In this document: positions 47,617 through 57,819 of the stretch, in pieces
Layout: the number at the start of each line of letters is the position of its first letter
Position numbering within the stretch: the stretch's first letter is position 1
Source of the DNA: Alloalcanivorax gelatiniphagus
Lineage (GTDB): Bacteria > Pseudomonadota > Gammaproteobacteria > Pseudomonadales > Alcanivoracaceae
Assembly: GCF_005938655.1 (NCBI RefSeq)
Contig: NZ_VCQT01000008.1
Span: 34,241-98,240 of the forward strand
Reading direction: 5' to 3'
Length of the DNA stretch: 64,000 nt
Translations under genes and position numbers: made by a program
The notes under the pieces: model-generated
What the model was told of the DNA's origin: nothing
The model's input: the letters and a program-made list of their open reading frames with translations, nothing else
Databases searched by the model: none

Positions 47617-48084
47617 TTACTTGACCCCTTGCTGGTCACAGGCTTGCACCGCCGCGCGGGATCGCTCCAGCATCCGCGCGCGGCGCTCTTGATCAATCAC
47701 TTCCATCTCCCCGGTATCCGGGTTTTCCGCCCGCACCACCGGCTTGTTCTCCAGGGTGTCCACATTGCGGCGGTACTGGTCGCATTCTTCCTTGCGGTAC
47801 CGGACCGGCCCGGCGGCCGGTTGGGGCTGGCGGTTGCCCTGGTCCGACCCCTGGTCATCCCGGGCCTCGGCCTGGCGCCGTTCGCGCAGGCGTTCCAGGG
47901 CTTCCGGCTGATCGGAGCTGGCGGACCGGCGGGTGCGCACCTCCTCGGCGGAGCCCCCCTGGGGCGGCCGGGTGTCGTAGTGGGTGACGCCGTTTTCATC
48001 CACCCATTTGTAGTATTTGGCGGCCAGCGCCGGCGCGGCCAGAGCCAGCAGCGCGGCGGTGAGTAGTGCGCGGGTCGTGTTCAT
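47617..48084 (-). CDS. DUF4124 domain protein
   Basis: A 155-residue exported protein: Sec signal peptide ending LAA near residue 22, then the DUF4124 start KYYKWVDENGVTHYDTRPP. The rest is a Glu/Arg/Gln-rich helical region with two Cys (about 100 and 149). DUF4124 proteins are periplasmic and of unknown function. Confidence 0.85.
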   Translation of the reverse strand: MNTTRALLTAALLALAAPALAAKYYKWVDENGVTHYDTRPPQGGSAEEVRTRRSASSDQPEALERLRERRQAEARDDQGSDQGNRQPQPAAGPVRYRKEECDQYRRNVDTLENKPVVRAENPDTGEMEVIDQERRARMLERSRAAVQACDQQGVK

Positions 48085-48175
48085 GGTGGTCGGTCCCCTC
48101 GAAAACCCCTAAGGATGGCCGGGGCAGAATGCCCCCGGCGCCCGCTATTGTGCAACTGAACCGCCTTTCAGGGGT

Positions 48176-48528
48176 TTGAAAACGGCCGCATTTCTGACAA
48201 TATTGAGCCCTTTCCGGAGATCGGAACCCGCAGACGCTTACCGGCGCCTGTGTGGCCGGGACCCGGGGCGTCGTTACCGCGGCGTCCTAAAGCAGCATCT
48301 ACTGCACGCTTGTCCCGCCGTTGGAATCTCTTGGGGTTCTGCGCGGCCAGGCGCTCCCCTCCGAGCTTCCCGACCTGTGTCCGCCGTCGGCCACCTCCAC
48401 GCGGACCCGGAACGCCCAAGTACGGCGTTCTTCCCACAGGTTATGGGGTACCTGACGTACCCAGGCAACACTCCCGTTCCGCCGCCCGCCGGCGGAGTGA
48501 ATGCTATTTGTGATTCGAGGTAACCAAC
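48176..48528 (+). promoter_or_regulatory. candidate ilvIH promoter and long leader
   Basis: TTGAAA (48176-48181) and AATATT (48199-48204) are 17 bp apart and would give a leader of about 318 nt before ilvI. The leader has a perfect GGGTAC-CTGAC-GTACCC hairpin (48446-48462) and a GC-rich inverted repeat just before the ribosome binding site. I see no convincing leader peptide or attenuator-terminator, and no other gene in the 445-bp gap from 48084. Confidence 0.35.
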
Positions 48529-50253
48529 GTGGAAATGTTATCCGGTGCGGAAATGGTGGTCCGCGCTTTGCAGGACGAGGGGGTGGAGTACATCTTCGGC
48601 TATCCCGGAGGGGCTGTACTGCACATCTATGACGCGTTGTTCCAGCAGGACACGGTCAATCATATTCTGGTGCGCCACGAGCAGGCGGCCACCCACGCCG
48701 CCGACGGCTATGCCCGCTCCACCGGCAAGCCCGGCGTGGTGCTGGTGACCTCCGGTCCCGGCGCGACCAATGCCATCACCGGCATCGCCACCGCTTTCAT
48801 GGACTCCATTCCCATGGTGGTGCTGTCCGGTCAGGTCCGCTCCGACTGGATCGGTGACGATGCCTTCCAGGAAACCGACATGGTGGGTCTGTCCCGGCCG
48901 ATCGTGAAGCACAGCTTCATGGTGCGCGACCCGCGTCAGATTCCGGACATGATCAAGAAGGCGTTCTATATCGCCAGCACCGGCCGGCCCGGCCCGGTCC
49001 TGGTGGATATTCCCAAGGACCACACCGCGCCGCACAACACCTTCCCGTATGAGTACCCGAAGAAGGTGAAGATGCGTTCCTACGCGCCGGTGACCCGTGG
49101 CCATTCCGGTCAGATCCGCAAGGCCGTGGACGAGCTGCTCAAGGCCAAGCGGCCGGTGATCTATGCCGGTGGCGGCGTGATCCAGGGCGAGGCCAGCGAG
49201 GCGCTCACCGCCCTGGCGCGCAAGCTCAACTTCCCGGTCACCAACACCCTGATGGGGTTGGGCGCCTACCCGGGCACCGATGAGCAGTTCCTGGGCATGC
49301 TCGGCATGCACGGCACCTACGAAGCCAACATGGCGATGCACAACGCGGACGTGATCCTGGCCGCCGGCGCGCGCCTGGATGACCGTGTCACCAACAACAC
49401 CAAGAAATTCTGTCCGGGCGCCAAGATCGTTCATATCGACATTGACCCGGCCAGCATTTCCAAGAACGTGGCCGCGCACATTCCCATCGTCGGCCCGGTG
49501 GGCCAGGTGCTGGACGAAATGCTGGCCATGCTCGACGAGCAGGGCAGCGTCGGCACCGACACCAAGAGCCTGGAGCGCTGGTGGCAGGAAATCGCCGGCT
49601 GGCGGGAAGTGCACGGGCTGCGCTTCGAGACCAACGAGCAGGGCCCGATGAAGCCCCAGCAGGTGGTCCAGGCCCTGTACAAGGCCACCAAGGGCGACGC
49701 CTATATCACCTCCGACGTGGGCCAGCACCAGATGTTCGCCGCCCAGTACTATCTGTACGACCGGCCCCGTCGCTGGATCAACTCCGGCGGGCTCGGCACC
49801 ATGGGCTTCGGCCTGCCGGCGGCCATGGGCGTGCAGTTCGCGCACCCGGACGCGGTGGTGGCCTGTGTCACCGGCGAGGGCTCCATCCAGATGAACATTC
49901 AGGAGCTGTCCACCTGCCTGCAGTACGGGCTGCCGATCAAGATCATCAACATCAACAACCAGGCCCTGGGCATGGTCCGCCAGTGGCAGGACATGCAGTA
50001 CGGCGGCCGCCACAGCCAGTCGTACATGGAATCCCTGCCGGATTTCGTCAAGCTGGCCGAGTCCTACGGTCACGTGGGCATGATGGTGGAGAAGATCGAG
50101 GACCTGGACAGCGCCATGGAAGAAGCTTTCGCGCTGAAGGATCGGCTGGTGTTCATGGACATCTACGTGGACCCCACCGAGCACGTGTACCCGATGCACA
50201 TCGCCGACGGGTCCATGCGTGATATGTGGCTGAGCAAGACGGAGCGGACCTGA
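48529..50253 (+). CDS. ilvI: acetolactate synthase large subunit
   Basis: A 574-residue thiamine-diphosphate enzyme that condenses pyruvate with pyruvate or 2-ketobutyrate for valine, leucine and isoleucine. Seen are the catalytic-Glu region [15 protein letters not shown], the FAD/TPP domains and the C-terminal TPP motif [15 protein letters not shown] with NN. GTG 48529 is used because GAGG lies 8 bp before it; ATG 48535 has no spaced site. It shares one base with ilvH. Confidence 0.96.
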   Translation: MEMLSGAEMVVRALQDEGVEYIFGYPGGAVLHIYDALFQQDTVNHILVRHEQAATHAADGYARSTGKPGVVLVTSGPGATNAITGIATAFMDSIPMVVLSGQVRSDWIGDDAFQETDMVGLSRPIVKHSFMVRDPRQIPDMIKKAFYIASTGRPGPVLVDIPKDHTAPHNTFPYEYPKKVKMRSYAPVTRGHSGQIRKAVDELLKAKRPVIYAGGGVIQGEASEALTALARKLNFPVTNTLMGLGAYPGTDEQFLGMLGMHGTYEANMAMHNADVILAAGARLDDRVTNNTKKFCPGAKIVHIDIDPASISKNVAAHIPIVGPVGQVLDEMLAMLDEQGSVGTDTKSLERWWQEIAGWREVHGLRFETNEQGPMKPQQVVQALYKATKGDAYITSDVGQHQMFAAQYYLYDRPRRWINSGGLGTMGFGLPAAMGVQFAHPDAVVACVTGEGSIQMNIQELSTCLQYGLPIKIININNQALGMVRQWQDMQYGGRHSQSYMESLPDFVKLAESYGHVGMMVEKIEDLDSAMEEAFALKDRLVFMDIYVDPTEHVYPMHIADGSMRDMWLSKTERT

Positions 50254-50744
50254 TGAGACGTATCATTTCGATTCTGATGGAAAACGAGCCCGGGGCCCTG
50301 TCCCGGGTGGTGGGTCTGTTCTCCCAGCGTGGCTACAACATCGAAACCCTGACGGTGGCCCCCACCGAGGACGAGACCCTGTCGCGCCTGACCATGACCA
50401 CCACCGGCGACGAGAAGAAGATCGAGCAGATCACCAAGCACCTCAACAAGCTGATCGAGGTGGTGAAGCTGGTGGATCTCACCGAAGGGGCCCACATCGA
50501 GCGTGAAATCATGCTCATGAAGGTGAAGGCCACCGGCGCCCAGCGCGCCGAGGTGAAACGCACCGTGGACATCTTCCGTGGCCAGATCGTGGATGTGACC
50601 GCCACCGTTTATACGGTGCAGCTCACCGGCACCACCGACAAGCTGGAGGCGTTCATCGCCGCCATCGGCGAAACCCAGGTGCTGGAAGTGGTGCGCTCCG
50701 GCGTGTCCGGCATCTCCCGTGGCGAGAAGGTGCTCAGCCTCTGA
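50253..50744 (+). CDS. ilvH: acetolactate synthase small (regulatory) subunit
   Basis: A 163-residue regulatory subunit. An N-terminal ACT domain ([19 protein letters not shown]) binds valine for feedback inhibition, and the C-terminal domain (about 80-163) activates IlvI. TGA of ilvI overlaps ATG here (ATGA-type), so synthesis is coupled. In pseudomonads ilvC follows directly; here it is 9.5 kb away. Confidence 0.96.
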   Translation: MRRIISILMENEPGALSRVVGLFSQRGYNIETLTVAPTEDETLSRLTMTTTGDEKKIEQITKHLNKLIEVVKLVDLTEGAHIEREIMLMKVKATGAQRAEVKRTVDIFRGQIVDVTATVYTVQLTGTTDKLEAFIAAIGETQVLEVVRSGVSGISRGEKVLSL

Positions 50745-50783
50745 GCCCCTTCTCCCGGCCGCCGGGCAAGCCATCCATCGACG

Positions 50784-50805
50784 AACCCTGCCGTGTGCGG
50801 GGTTT
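50784..50805 (+). terminator. possible weak terminator after ilvH
   Basis: AACCCTGC and GCGGGGTT form an 8-bp stem (one G-T pair) around a five-base loop, with only a short T tract. If real, it separates ilvIH from the polysaccharide cassette. Confidence 0.4.
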
Positions 50806-50862
50806 GTCGTATCTGGCTAAAATGAACGCTCCCCCGTGGGGTAGGACAGAAGGACCCAGTCA

Positions 50863-51990
50863 GTGAGCGTAAAACGGATTCTCTGCGTGTTCGGCACCCG
50901 GCCGGAAGCGATCAAGATGGCGCCGGTGGTGAAAACGCTGCAGGATGACGCCCGCTTTGAAAGCCGGGTCTGTGTCACCGCGCAGCACAGGGAAATGCTG
51001 GACCAGGTGCTGGCGCTGTTCGCCATTACCCCCGACCACGATCTGGACATCATGGCGCCGGGTCAGGACCTCCACCACATCACTTCCCGCATCCTGCTCG
51101 GGCTCGGCCCGGTGCTGCGTGCCGAGCAACCGGACATGGTGCTGGTGCACGGCGACACCACCACCACCCTGGCCGCCACCCTGGCGGCGTTCTATGAAAA
51201 AATTCCGGTGGGCCACGTGGAAGCGGGGCTGCGCACCGGCAACCTGCTGTCCCCCTGGCCGGAAGAAGCCAACCGCAAGCTTACCGGCGTGCTGGCCCGG
51301 GCCCACTTCGCGCCCACCGGCACCGCCCGCGACGCCCTGCTCGCCGAGGGCGTGGACCCGGCCACCATCCTCACCACCGGCAACACCGTGATCGACGCCC
51401 TGCTGTGGGTGAAGGCGCGGCTGGATCAGGACCAGGCGCTGCGGGCGGAACTCGCCGAGCGCCTGCCGTTCGGTCTGGCCGGGCCGATGGTGCTGATCAC
51501 CGGCCACCGGCGCGAGAGCTTCGGCGGCGGCTTCGAGCGGATCTGCCAGGCGGTGGCGCGGCTGGCCGACGCCCACCCGGACACCGACTTCGTGTACCCG
51601 GTGCACCTGAACCCCAACGTCCAGGAGCCGGTGAAACGGCTGCTGGGCAACCGCGCCAACGTGCACCTGATCGAACCCCAGGATTACCTGCCGTTCGTGT
51701 GGCTGATGAGCAACGCCCGGGTGATTCTCACCGACTCCGGCGGCATCCAGGAAGAAGCTCCGTCCCTGGGCAAGCCGGTGCTGGTGATGCGCGACACCAC
51801 CGAGCGGCCCGACGCCCTGGAGGCCGGCACCGTGAAACTGGTGGGCACCGACGAGGCGGCGATTTTCCGGGAAACCGACCGCTTGCTCACCGACGCCGTC
51901 GCCTGGCAAGCCATGAGCCTGGCCCATAACCCCTACGGTGACGGCCAGGCCGCCCGCCGCATCGCCGATTTTCTCGCCGAGGAACCCTGA
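50863..51990 (+). CDS. wecB: UDP-N-acetylglucosamine 2-epimerase (non-hydrolysing)
   Basis: A 375-residue GT-B-fold enzyme making UDP-ManNAc from UDP-GlcNAc. The start [33 protein letters not shown] and [10 protein letters not shown] are all family signatures. GTG start at 50863 follows AAGGA. It is the first gene of the polysaccharide cassette and is followed after 3 bp by the dehydrogenase that uses its product. Confidence 0.93.
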   Translation: MSVKRILCVFGTRPEAIKMAPVVKTLQDDARFESRVCVTAQHREMLDQVLALFAITPDHDLDIMAPGQDLHHITSRILLGLGPVLRAEQPDMVLVHGDTTTTLAATLAAFYEKIPVGHVEAGLRTGNLLSPWPEEANRKLTGVLARAHFAPTGTARDALLAEGVDPATILTTGNTVIDALLWVKARLDQDQALRAELAERLPFGLAGPMVLITGHRRESFGGGFERICQAVARLADAHPDTDFVYPVHLNPNVQEPVKRLLGNRANVHLIEPQDYLPFVWLMSNARVILTDSGGIQEEAPSLGKPVLVMRDTTERPDALEAGTVKLVGTDEAAIFRETDRLLTDAVAWQAMSLAHNPYGDGQAARRIADFLAEEP

Positions 51991-51993
51991 TCC

Positions 51994-53292
51994 ATGGAAT
52001 TCCAAACTGTCTGTGTGGTTGGCCTGGGCTACATCGGCCTGCCCACCGCCGCTGTGTTTGCCGGCCGCCGCAAGAAAGTGATCGGCGTGGACGTGAACCG
52101 GGACGCGGTGAACACCATCAACCGGGGTGAGATTCACATCGTCGAGCCGGAACTGGACATCGCGGTGCACGCGGCGGTCAAGGAAGGCTATCTGCACGCC
52201 ACCACGGAACCGGAACCGGCGGATGCGTTTCTGATCGCGGTGCCCACCCCCTTCAAGCGGCAGGCCGATCCGGCGGCGGTGCCGGAACCGGATCTGACCT
52301 ATATCCGTGAAGCGGCCCGGTCGGTGGCGCCGGTGCTGCGCAAAGGCAACCTGGTGATTCTTGAATCCACCTCGCCGGTGGGCGCCACCGAACAGATGGC
52401 CGCCTGGCTGGCCGAGGCGAGACCGGACCTGAGCTTTCCCCAGCACGCCGGGGAGCAGGCCGACATTCGCGTGGCCCACTGCCCGGAACGGGTGCTGCCC
52501 GGCCGTATCATGCACGAACTGATCGAGAACGACCGGATCATCGGCGGCATGACCCCGGCCTGCGCCCGGGCCGCCGGTGACCTGTACCGCTGTTTCGTGC
52601 GCGGCGACTGCCTGCTGACCACCGCGCGCACCGCGGAGATGGCCAAGCTCACCGAGAATGCGTTCCGCGACGTGAACATCGCTTTCGCCAACGAACTGTC
52701 GATTATCGCCGAGCAACTGGACATCGACGTGTGGGAACTGATCCGGCTGGCCAACCGCCACCCCCGGGTCAATATTCTTCAGCCGGGGCCCGGAGTGGGC
52801 GGCCACTGCATCGCCGTGGACCCCTGGTTCATCGTCAGCCAGACCCCGGAGCAGGCCCGGTTGATCCGCGCCGCCCGCGAGGTCAACAGCGGCAAACCCG
52901 ACTGGGTCGTGGAAAAGATCAAGGTGGCCGTGGCGGACCTCCTGCAGAGCCGCCCCCAGGCCCGCGCCACGGACCTGACCATCGCCTTCTTCGGCCTCGC
53001 CTTCAAACCGGACATCGACGACCTGCGCGAAAGCCCGGCCCTGGAAATCGCCACCCGGGTGGCCCGGGTGCACCCGGGCGGCCTGCTCGCGGTGGAGCCC
53101 AATATCACGGCCCTGCCCAAGGAACTGGTCGACCACGGCGTTCGGCTGGTGTCGGCGGATGAGGCCCTGGCGCAAGCCGATATCGCGGTGGCGCTGGTCG
53201 GTCATCGCTCTTTCCGGGGACTGGATCAGGCCCGCCTGGACGGAAAATGCTGCATCGACGCCTGCGGTCTATGGGCATCGGCACCCGCATGA
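51994..53292 (+). CDS. wecC: UDP-N-acetyl-D-mannosamine dehydrogenase
   Basis: A 432-residue UDP-sugar dehydrogenase oxidising UDP-ManNAc to UDP-ManNAcA. N-terminal NAD motif VGLGYIGLPTAAVFA, substrate region ESTSPVGATE, and catalytic Cys in GVGGHCIAVDPWF (near 272). WecB and WecC together supply an acidic amino sugar for a surface polysaccharide. The stop overlaps the flippase start (ATGA). Confidence 0.92.
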   Translation: MEFQTVCVVGLGYIGLPTAAVFAGRRKKVIGVDVNRDAVNTINRGEIHIVEPELDIAVHAAVKEGYLHATTEPEPADAFLIAVPTPFKRQADPAAVPEPDLTYIREAARSVAPVLRKGNLVILESTSPVGATEQMAAWLAEARPDLSFPQHAGEQADIRVAHCPERVLPGRIMHELIENDRIIGGMTPACARAAGDLYRCFVRGDCLLTTARTAEMAKLTENAFRDVNIAFANELSIIAEQLDIDVWELIRLANRHPRVNILQPGPGVGGHCIAVDPWFIVSQTPEQARLIRAAREVNSGKPDWVVEKIKVAVADLLQSRPQARATDLTIAFFGLAFKPDIDDLRESPALEIATRVARVHPGGLLAVEPNITALPKELVDHGVRLVSADEALAQADIAVALVGHRSFRGLDQARLDGKCCIDACGLWASAPA

Positions 53293-54680
53293 GACCCGGG
53301 CCGGACCCGAATTCAAGGGGCATTCTGGCCCGTAATCTTTCGTTCAGCGTGCTGAGCCGTCTTGCGCAAATCGGTGTTTCTTTCTTCACCGTGGGGCTGG
53401 GTGTTCAGGCCATTGGTCTGGATGAATGGTGGATCGTCGCCACCTCGCTCAGTGTGTTGTCTTTGGTGCTGGTGATTCAAAGCGGCGCCGTGGTGGCGTT
53501 ATCCCGACTGCTGATCGAGAACCAGAAGCAATCGGCCAAAGCGGCGGATCTGTACACCACGGCGCGTCGCGGTTTGCTCGGTATCGGCGTTTTTTTTCTG
53601 GCCGGCAGTGCGCTGTTCGCCGCCTTCAGCAGTTCACCCCTGCGCGCGGAATTGCTGGTTTCCATGGCCGGCCTGATCTTCACCTTACTGGCCATTCCCA
53701 AGTACGCCGCTCTGTATGCCATGGACCGTTTGGACCTGCATTTCAAGGCATTGATCGTTGCCTCCCTGTGCAAGGTGGTGGCGGTGGTGGCGTTGTACGC
53801 GGCCGATTCCCTCGGCGTTTTTCTCTATTGCGCGGTGCTGGCGGCGGAACAACTTTTGATTTATGCCATCGTCAGTGCGCGTTTTTCGTCACTGGCCGAT
53901 CCGCAAAAAACATTGCGCTCCGACGGCCGTTTTCGTGGTGTCTACTTTCGGGAAATTTTCTCACTGAATGCCTGGCTCAGCCTGAACAGTCTGAGCTATG
54001 CCTTGATCATCACCGCGCCCCAGGTTCTGTTGCACGGCGCCGTCGGCCCCCGCTCCCTGTCGTTGTACGGCGTGTTTCTGCAACTGAATAATTTCACGCG
54101 CGGTTTCTTTATTTCCTTCAATGCGTCGCTGGGTACCCGCTCGTCCCTGCATTTTGATAATCAGTCCCGGGCGTTTCAGGCACTGGCCTGGAAAGGCTCG
54201 CTGACACTGGCCCTGGCCTCGGTGCTCGGCTTCGTTGCGTTTCTGGCGGTCGGGCAGCCGTTGCTGGCGGTCTGGCTGGGGGTGTCCTTCGATGACCTGG
54301 AGTTCCTGCTCCTGTCCGCGCTCTTTATGAGTATCCTGTACGCGGCCTCCTCTCTGATGCTGGCGAACCTGTCCGTGTCGGTGAAGCGGGTTCGCGCACC
54401 GGCGCTGGCGGGGCTGGCCGTCTCGGTGATCGGTGTTTTTATTCTGTTGATTCTGAAAGCCTGGGGCGTGGGTGAGTTGCGCCACTATGTCGCGCAGATC
54501 GTGGTCTGCCAGGTGCTTTATACCTTGATCAAGAACCTGGTCATGCTCTCTCAGCTGCATGATCATCTGGCGCCCAGGGAGTTGTTGGGCCAGGCGGCGA
54601 TCAGCGGTCTGGTGCTGACGTCCATGCTGATTGCCATGCTGGTGCGGTTTCCCGCCGAAATACAGGAGCTGTGGTTTTGA
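53289..54680 (+). CDS. polysaccharide flippase (Wzx-like)
   Basis: A 463-residue membrane protein with about twelve hydrophobic helices, of the MOP exporter superfamily. It would flip the undecaprenyl-linked repeat unit across the inner membrane. Sequence conservation is low, as usual for Wzx. ATG 53289 overlaps the wecC stop and is preferred over 53247 and 53271. The DNA is richer in A/T than the flanking genes, a sign of separate origin. Confidence 0.8.
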   Translation: MRPGPDPNSRGILARNLSFSVLSRLAQIGVSFFTVGLGVQAIGLDEWWIVATSLSVLSLVLVIQSGAVVALSRLLIENQKQSAKAADLYTTARRGLLGIGVFFLAGSALFAAFSSSPLRAELLVSMAGLIFTLLAIPKYAALYAMDRLDLHFKALIVASLCKVVAVVALYAADSLGVFLYCAVLAAEQLLIYAIVSARFSSLADPQKTLRSDGRFRGVYFREIFSLNAWLSLNSLSYALIITAPQVLLHGAVGPRSLSLYGVFLQLNNFTRGFFISFNASLGTRSSLHFDNQSRAFQALAWKGSLTLALASVLGFVAFLAVGQPLLAVWLGVSFDDLEFLLLSALFMSILYAASSLMLANLSVSVKRVRAPALAGLAVSVIGVFILLILKAWGVGELRHYVAQIVVCQVLYTLIKNLVMLSQLHDHLAPRELLGQAAISGLVLTSMLIAMLVRFPAEIQELWF

Positions 54681-56566
54681 ACAGCCGCCATCGAAGCCTT
54701 CTTTTGCTGCGCACCGCCTGGGCGCTTGGCCCTCTTAATATCGCCCGGGTGCTGCTCTACCGGTTGAGCGTGCGCTGCGGCGTTAACCGGGCGGTGCGGC
54801 GGCCACCGGCGGCGGTGGCCGGGCCGTTTTTCCGTGCCCCGGAGCATCCGCGCCCGGAGCTGACGCCGCGTCAGGGCTGGTACCTCTGGCCGGAGGCGTT
54901 CGGCTTGCGCCTGCCGCCCTGGGAGGGCGCCATGGCGACGCCGCCGCGGTGGTCGCGCAGCCTGATCACCGGCAAGGCGGTGGCGGACCCGGACCGCCCC
55001 TGGTGGAAGATCGGCGATTTCGATGCCGGGGTGGGGGACATCAAGGGCGTCTGGGAAGCGTCCCGCTACGACTGGGTGCTGGCGGCGGCCCAGCAGGCCC
55101 TGGCGGCGCCGGATCAGGATCAGCGCGAGCGGGCCCTGGAACGTCTGAATCATTGGCTGGCGGATGCGGCGCGGGCCAATCCGCCCTGGTTCGGCCCCAA
55201 CTGGAAATGCGGCCAGGAAGCATCCATTCGTGTGCTCCATCTGGCCATGGCGGCGCTGATGCTTGAGCAGGTGGCGGCGCCGGAGCCGGGGCTGCCGGCG
55301 CTGATCGCCGCCCATCTGACGCGCATCGCCCCCACGCTTCATTACGCGCTGGCCCAGGACAACAACCATGGCACCTCCGAGGCCGCCGCCCTGTTCGTGG
55401 GCGGCAGTTGGCTGGCGGATCTGGGGCTGCCAGGTGGCGCCGCCTGGGAGCGGCGCGGACGGCGCTGGCTGGAAAACCGGGCGGCGCGCCTGATCGGCGA
55501 GGACGGCAGCTTCAGCCAGCACTCGGTGACCTACCACCGGGTGTTGCTGGACACCTTGAGCATGGCCGAACGCTGGCGCCGGGCGCTGGGGCGGCGGCCG
55601 TTTTCCGACCGCTTCCTGCGGCGCGCCCGGGCGGCCACCGCCTGGCTCGGCAATCTGACCGACCCGGGCACCGGGGACGCGCCCAATCTGGGCGCCAACG
55701 ACGGGGCCCGCTTTGTGCCGCTGACGGACACCGATTACCGGGATTTCCGCCCGTCCGTGCAGTTGGCCACCGCCCTGTTCGCCGACGCTCGCGCCTACAC
55801 CGATTGTCCGGCGGCGGACGAGGTGCTGGCCTGGCTGGATCTGCCGCCGCCGGCCCGCCATCAGCCCTGGGGGCGCAGCGTGCGTTACCCGGACGGCGGC
55901 TATCTGGTGGCGCGCACCGGCGGCGTGCTGGCGTTGCTGCGTTACCCGCGCTTTCGTTTCCGGCCGGCGCAGAGCGATTTGCTCCATCTGGATCTGTGGC
56001 TGCACGGCGAAAACCTGCTGCGCGATGCCGGCACCTACAGTTACAACCCGGCCGGGGATGACGGCGCCGATTGGAATGGCTATTTTCCCGGCGCCGCCGC
56101 CCACAATACGGTGCAGTTCGACGGCCGCGATCAGATGCCCCGGCTGGGTCGCTTTCTGTTCGGCGCCTGGCCATCGGCCTCCGGGCTACAGGGCCCGGAG
56201 GAAAGCGGAGAGCCCGGTGGCGTGACCATGGCCGCCGGCTATCGGGATTGGCGGGGCGCGGAGCATCATCGCACGGCGCTGGTCACGCCCAACCGTCTGA
56301 CCGTGGTGGACCGGGTCGCCGGTTTCCGCCAGCGGGCGGTGCTGCGCTGGCGCCTGCCGCCGGGCGACTGGCAATGGCGGGACGACCGCAGCCTGGTGTG
56401 CGGGCGGCGGGTGCTGACCGTGGAGGCCACCGTGCCGGTGCTGGGGCGACGCCTGGCGGAAGGCTGGGAGTCCCGCTATTACAGTCGCAAAACCCCGCTG
56501 CCGGTAGTGGAAGTCGAAATCGGCGAGGCGGGCACATTGACCACGGAGTGGGCGTTTCCGGAATGA
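54677..56566 (+). CDS. heparinase II/III-family protein
   Basis: A 629-residue protein. An alpha/alpha toroid (about 60-340) and a C-terminal Hepar_II_III beta-sandwich (from about 380) can be recognised. The block HLDLWLHGENLLRDAGTYSY is characteristic. Known members cleave uronic-acid polymers. In surface-polysaccharide clusters they may trim or modify the polymer, but no clear signal peptide is visible, so location is uncertain. TTG 54677 lies 8 bp after AGGAG and overlaps the flippase stop; GTG 54671 is an alternative, too close to that site. Confidence 0.8.
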   Translation: MNSRHRSLLLLRTAWALGPLNIARVLLYRLSVRCGVNRAVRRPPAAVAGPFFRAPEHPRPELTPRQGWYLWPEAFGLRLPPWEGAMATPPRWSRSLITGKAVADPDRPWWKIGDFDAGVGDIKGVWEASRYDWVLAAAQQALAAPDQDQRERALERLNHWLADAARANPPWFGPNWKCGQEASIRVLHLAMAALMLEQVAAPEPGLPALIAAHLTRIAPTLHYALAQDNNHGTSEAAALFVGGSWLADLGLPGGAAWERRGRRWLENRAARLIGEDGSFSQHSVTYHRVLLDTLSMAERWRRALGRRPFSDRFLRRARAATAWLGNLTDPGTGDAPNLGANDGARFVPLTDTDYRDFRPSVQLATALFADARAYTDCPAADEVLAWLDLPPPARHQPWGRSVRYPDGGYLVARTGGVLALLRYPRFRFRPAQSDLLHLDLWLHGENLLRDAGTYSYNPAGDDGADWNGYFPGAAAHNTVQFDGRDQMPRLGRFLFGAWPSASGLQGPEESGEPGGVTMAAGYRDWRGAEHHRTALVTPNRLTVVDRVAGFRQRAVLRWRLPPGDWQWRDDRSLVCGRRVLTVEATVPVLGRRLAEGWESRYYSRKTPLPVVEVEIGEAGTLTTEWAFPE

Positions 56567-57819
56567 AGGTTTTGTATTTTCACCAGCATTTTTCCACCCC
56601 CGGCGGCTCCGCCGGCACCCGTTCCTATGAGATGGCGCGGCGGCTGGTCGAAGCCGGGCATCAGGTGACCATGGTGTGCGGCTCTTATCACGGCGGGCAA
56701 ACCGGGCTGGACGGGCCGTTCCGGCGCGGGCGCCGGGAGGGCCGGGTGGACGGCATTCAAGTGCTCGAATTCAATCTCGCCTACGCCAATTCGGACGGCT
56801 TTGTGAAGCGCGCCGGCCTGTTCCTGCTGTTCGCCCTGCGCAGCGTGGCGGTGGCGCTGACCCGGCGCTACGACGTGGTGTTCGCCACCAGCACGCCGCT
56901 GACCGCGGGTATCCCCGGCATCGTGGCGCGCTGGTTGCGCGGCAAAACGTTCGTGTTCGAGGTGCGCGACCTGTGGCCGGAGTTGCCCAAGGCCATGGGG
57001 GTGATCCGCAACCCGCTGGTGCTGACACTGATGAGCGCGCTGGAGTGGCTGTCCTACCATTCCGCCCAGCGGCTGGTGGCGCTGTCGCCGGGCATGGCGG
57101 AGGGCATCCGCCGTCGCGGCATCGCCGACGAACGCATCGCCATGATCCCCAACGGCTGTGACTTCCGCATCTTCGGCAACGCCGGCAAGCCCTGGCGCCC
57201 GGAGGGCGTGGGCGAACAGGACTTGATGGCGATTTTCACCGGCACCCACGGCATGGCCAACGGGCTGGAAGCGGTGCTCGACGCCGCCGCCGAGTTGCGC
57301 CGCCGGGGGCGCCAGGACATCAAGCTGGTGTTGGTGGGGCAGGGCATGCGCAAGCCGGCGCTGATCGACCGCGCCCATCGGGAAAAGCTGGACGCCGCCC
57401 AGGGCGGCGCCATGGTGTTCCATGATCCGGTGGGCAAGGCGGACCTGGCCGGCCTGATGGCCGCCGCCGACTTGGGCATGCAGATCCTCGCCAATGTGCC
57501 GGCGTTTTATTACGGCACCTCGCCGAACAAGTTCTTCGACTACCTCTCCGCCGGCCTGCCGGTGCTCAACAACTATCCGGGCTGGCTGGCCTCGATGATC
57601 GAGGAAGCCGGTTGCGGGTTCGCGGTGCCACCGGAAGACCCGGCGGCGTTCGCCGACGCCCTGGAGGTCGCCGCCGATGATCGCCCGGCTCTGGCCGCCC
57701 GGGGTGAAGCGGCCTTGGCGCTGGCCCGGGCCCGCTTCAGCCGTGATGATCTGGGCCGTGATTTCGTCGCCTGGGTGACCCGCGGGCAGGCACCGGTGAA
57801 GGAGAGCGATCATGATTAA
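56563..57819 (+). CDS. glycosyltransferase family 4, WbuB-like
   Basis: A 418-residue GT-B glycosyltransferase. The N-terminal FHQHFSTPGGSAGTRSYE is the acceptor-loop signature of the WbuB group, which often adds an N-acetyl-fucosamine-type sugar. The C-terminal GT4 domain has the E-x7-E-type region around NKFFDYLSAGLPV. It acts at the cytoplasmic membrane on the lipid-linked unit. The start overlaps the heparinase stop by 4 bp and the stop overlaps the sugar transferase by 8 bp. Confidence 0.85.
   Translation: MKVLYFHQHFSTPGGSAGTRSYEMARRLVEAGHQVTMVCGSYHGGQTGLDGPFRRGRREGRVDGIQVLEFNLAYANSDGFVKRAGLFLLFALRSVAVALTRRYDVVFATSTPLTAGIPGIVARWLRGKTFVFEVRDLWPELPKAMGVIRNPLVLTLMSALEWLSYHSAQRLVALSPGMAEGIRRRGIADERIAMIPNGCDFRIFGNAGKPWRPEGVGEQDLMAIFTGTHGMANGLEAVLDAAAELRRRGRQDIKLVLVGQGMRKPALIDRAHREKLDAAQGGAMVFHDPVGKADLAGLMAAADLGMQILANVPAFYYGTSPNKFFDYLSAGLPVLNNYPGWLASMIEEAGCGFAVPPEDPAAFADALEVAADDRPALAARGEAALALARARFSRDDLGRDFVAWVTRGQAPVKESDHD

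Noticed and set aside
48501..48626. Possible leader peptide MLFVIRG... overlapping the ilvI start, rich in Leu/Val/Ile at its beginning
   Set aside because: The ribosome binding site is only three bases from the ATG, and the frame continues as low-quality sequence inside ilvI. No attenuator hairpin with a T tract follows.
50860..53205. Minus-strand frame of 781 codons opposite wecB-wecC
   Set aside because: Spans two genes with clear function on the other strand and shows no protein-like features.
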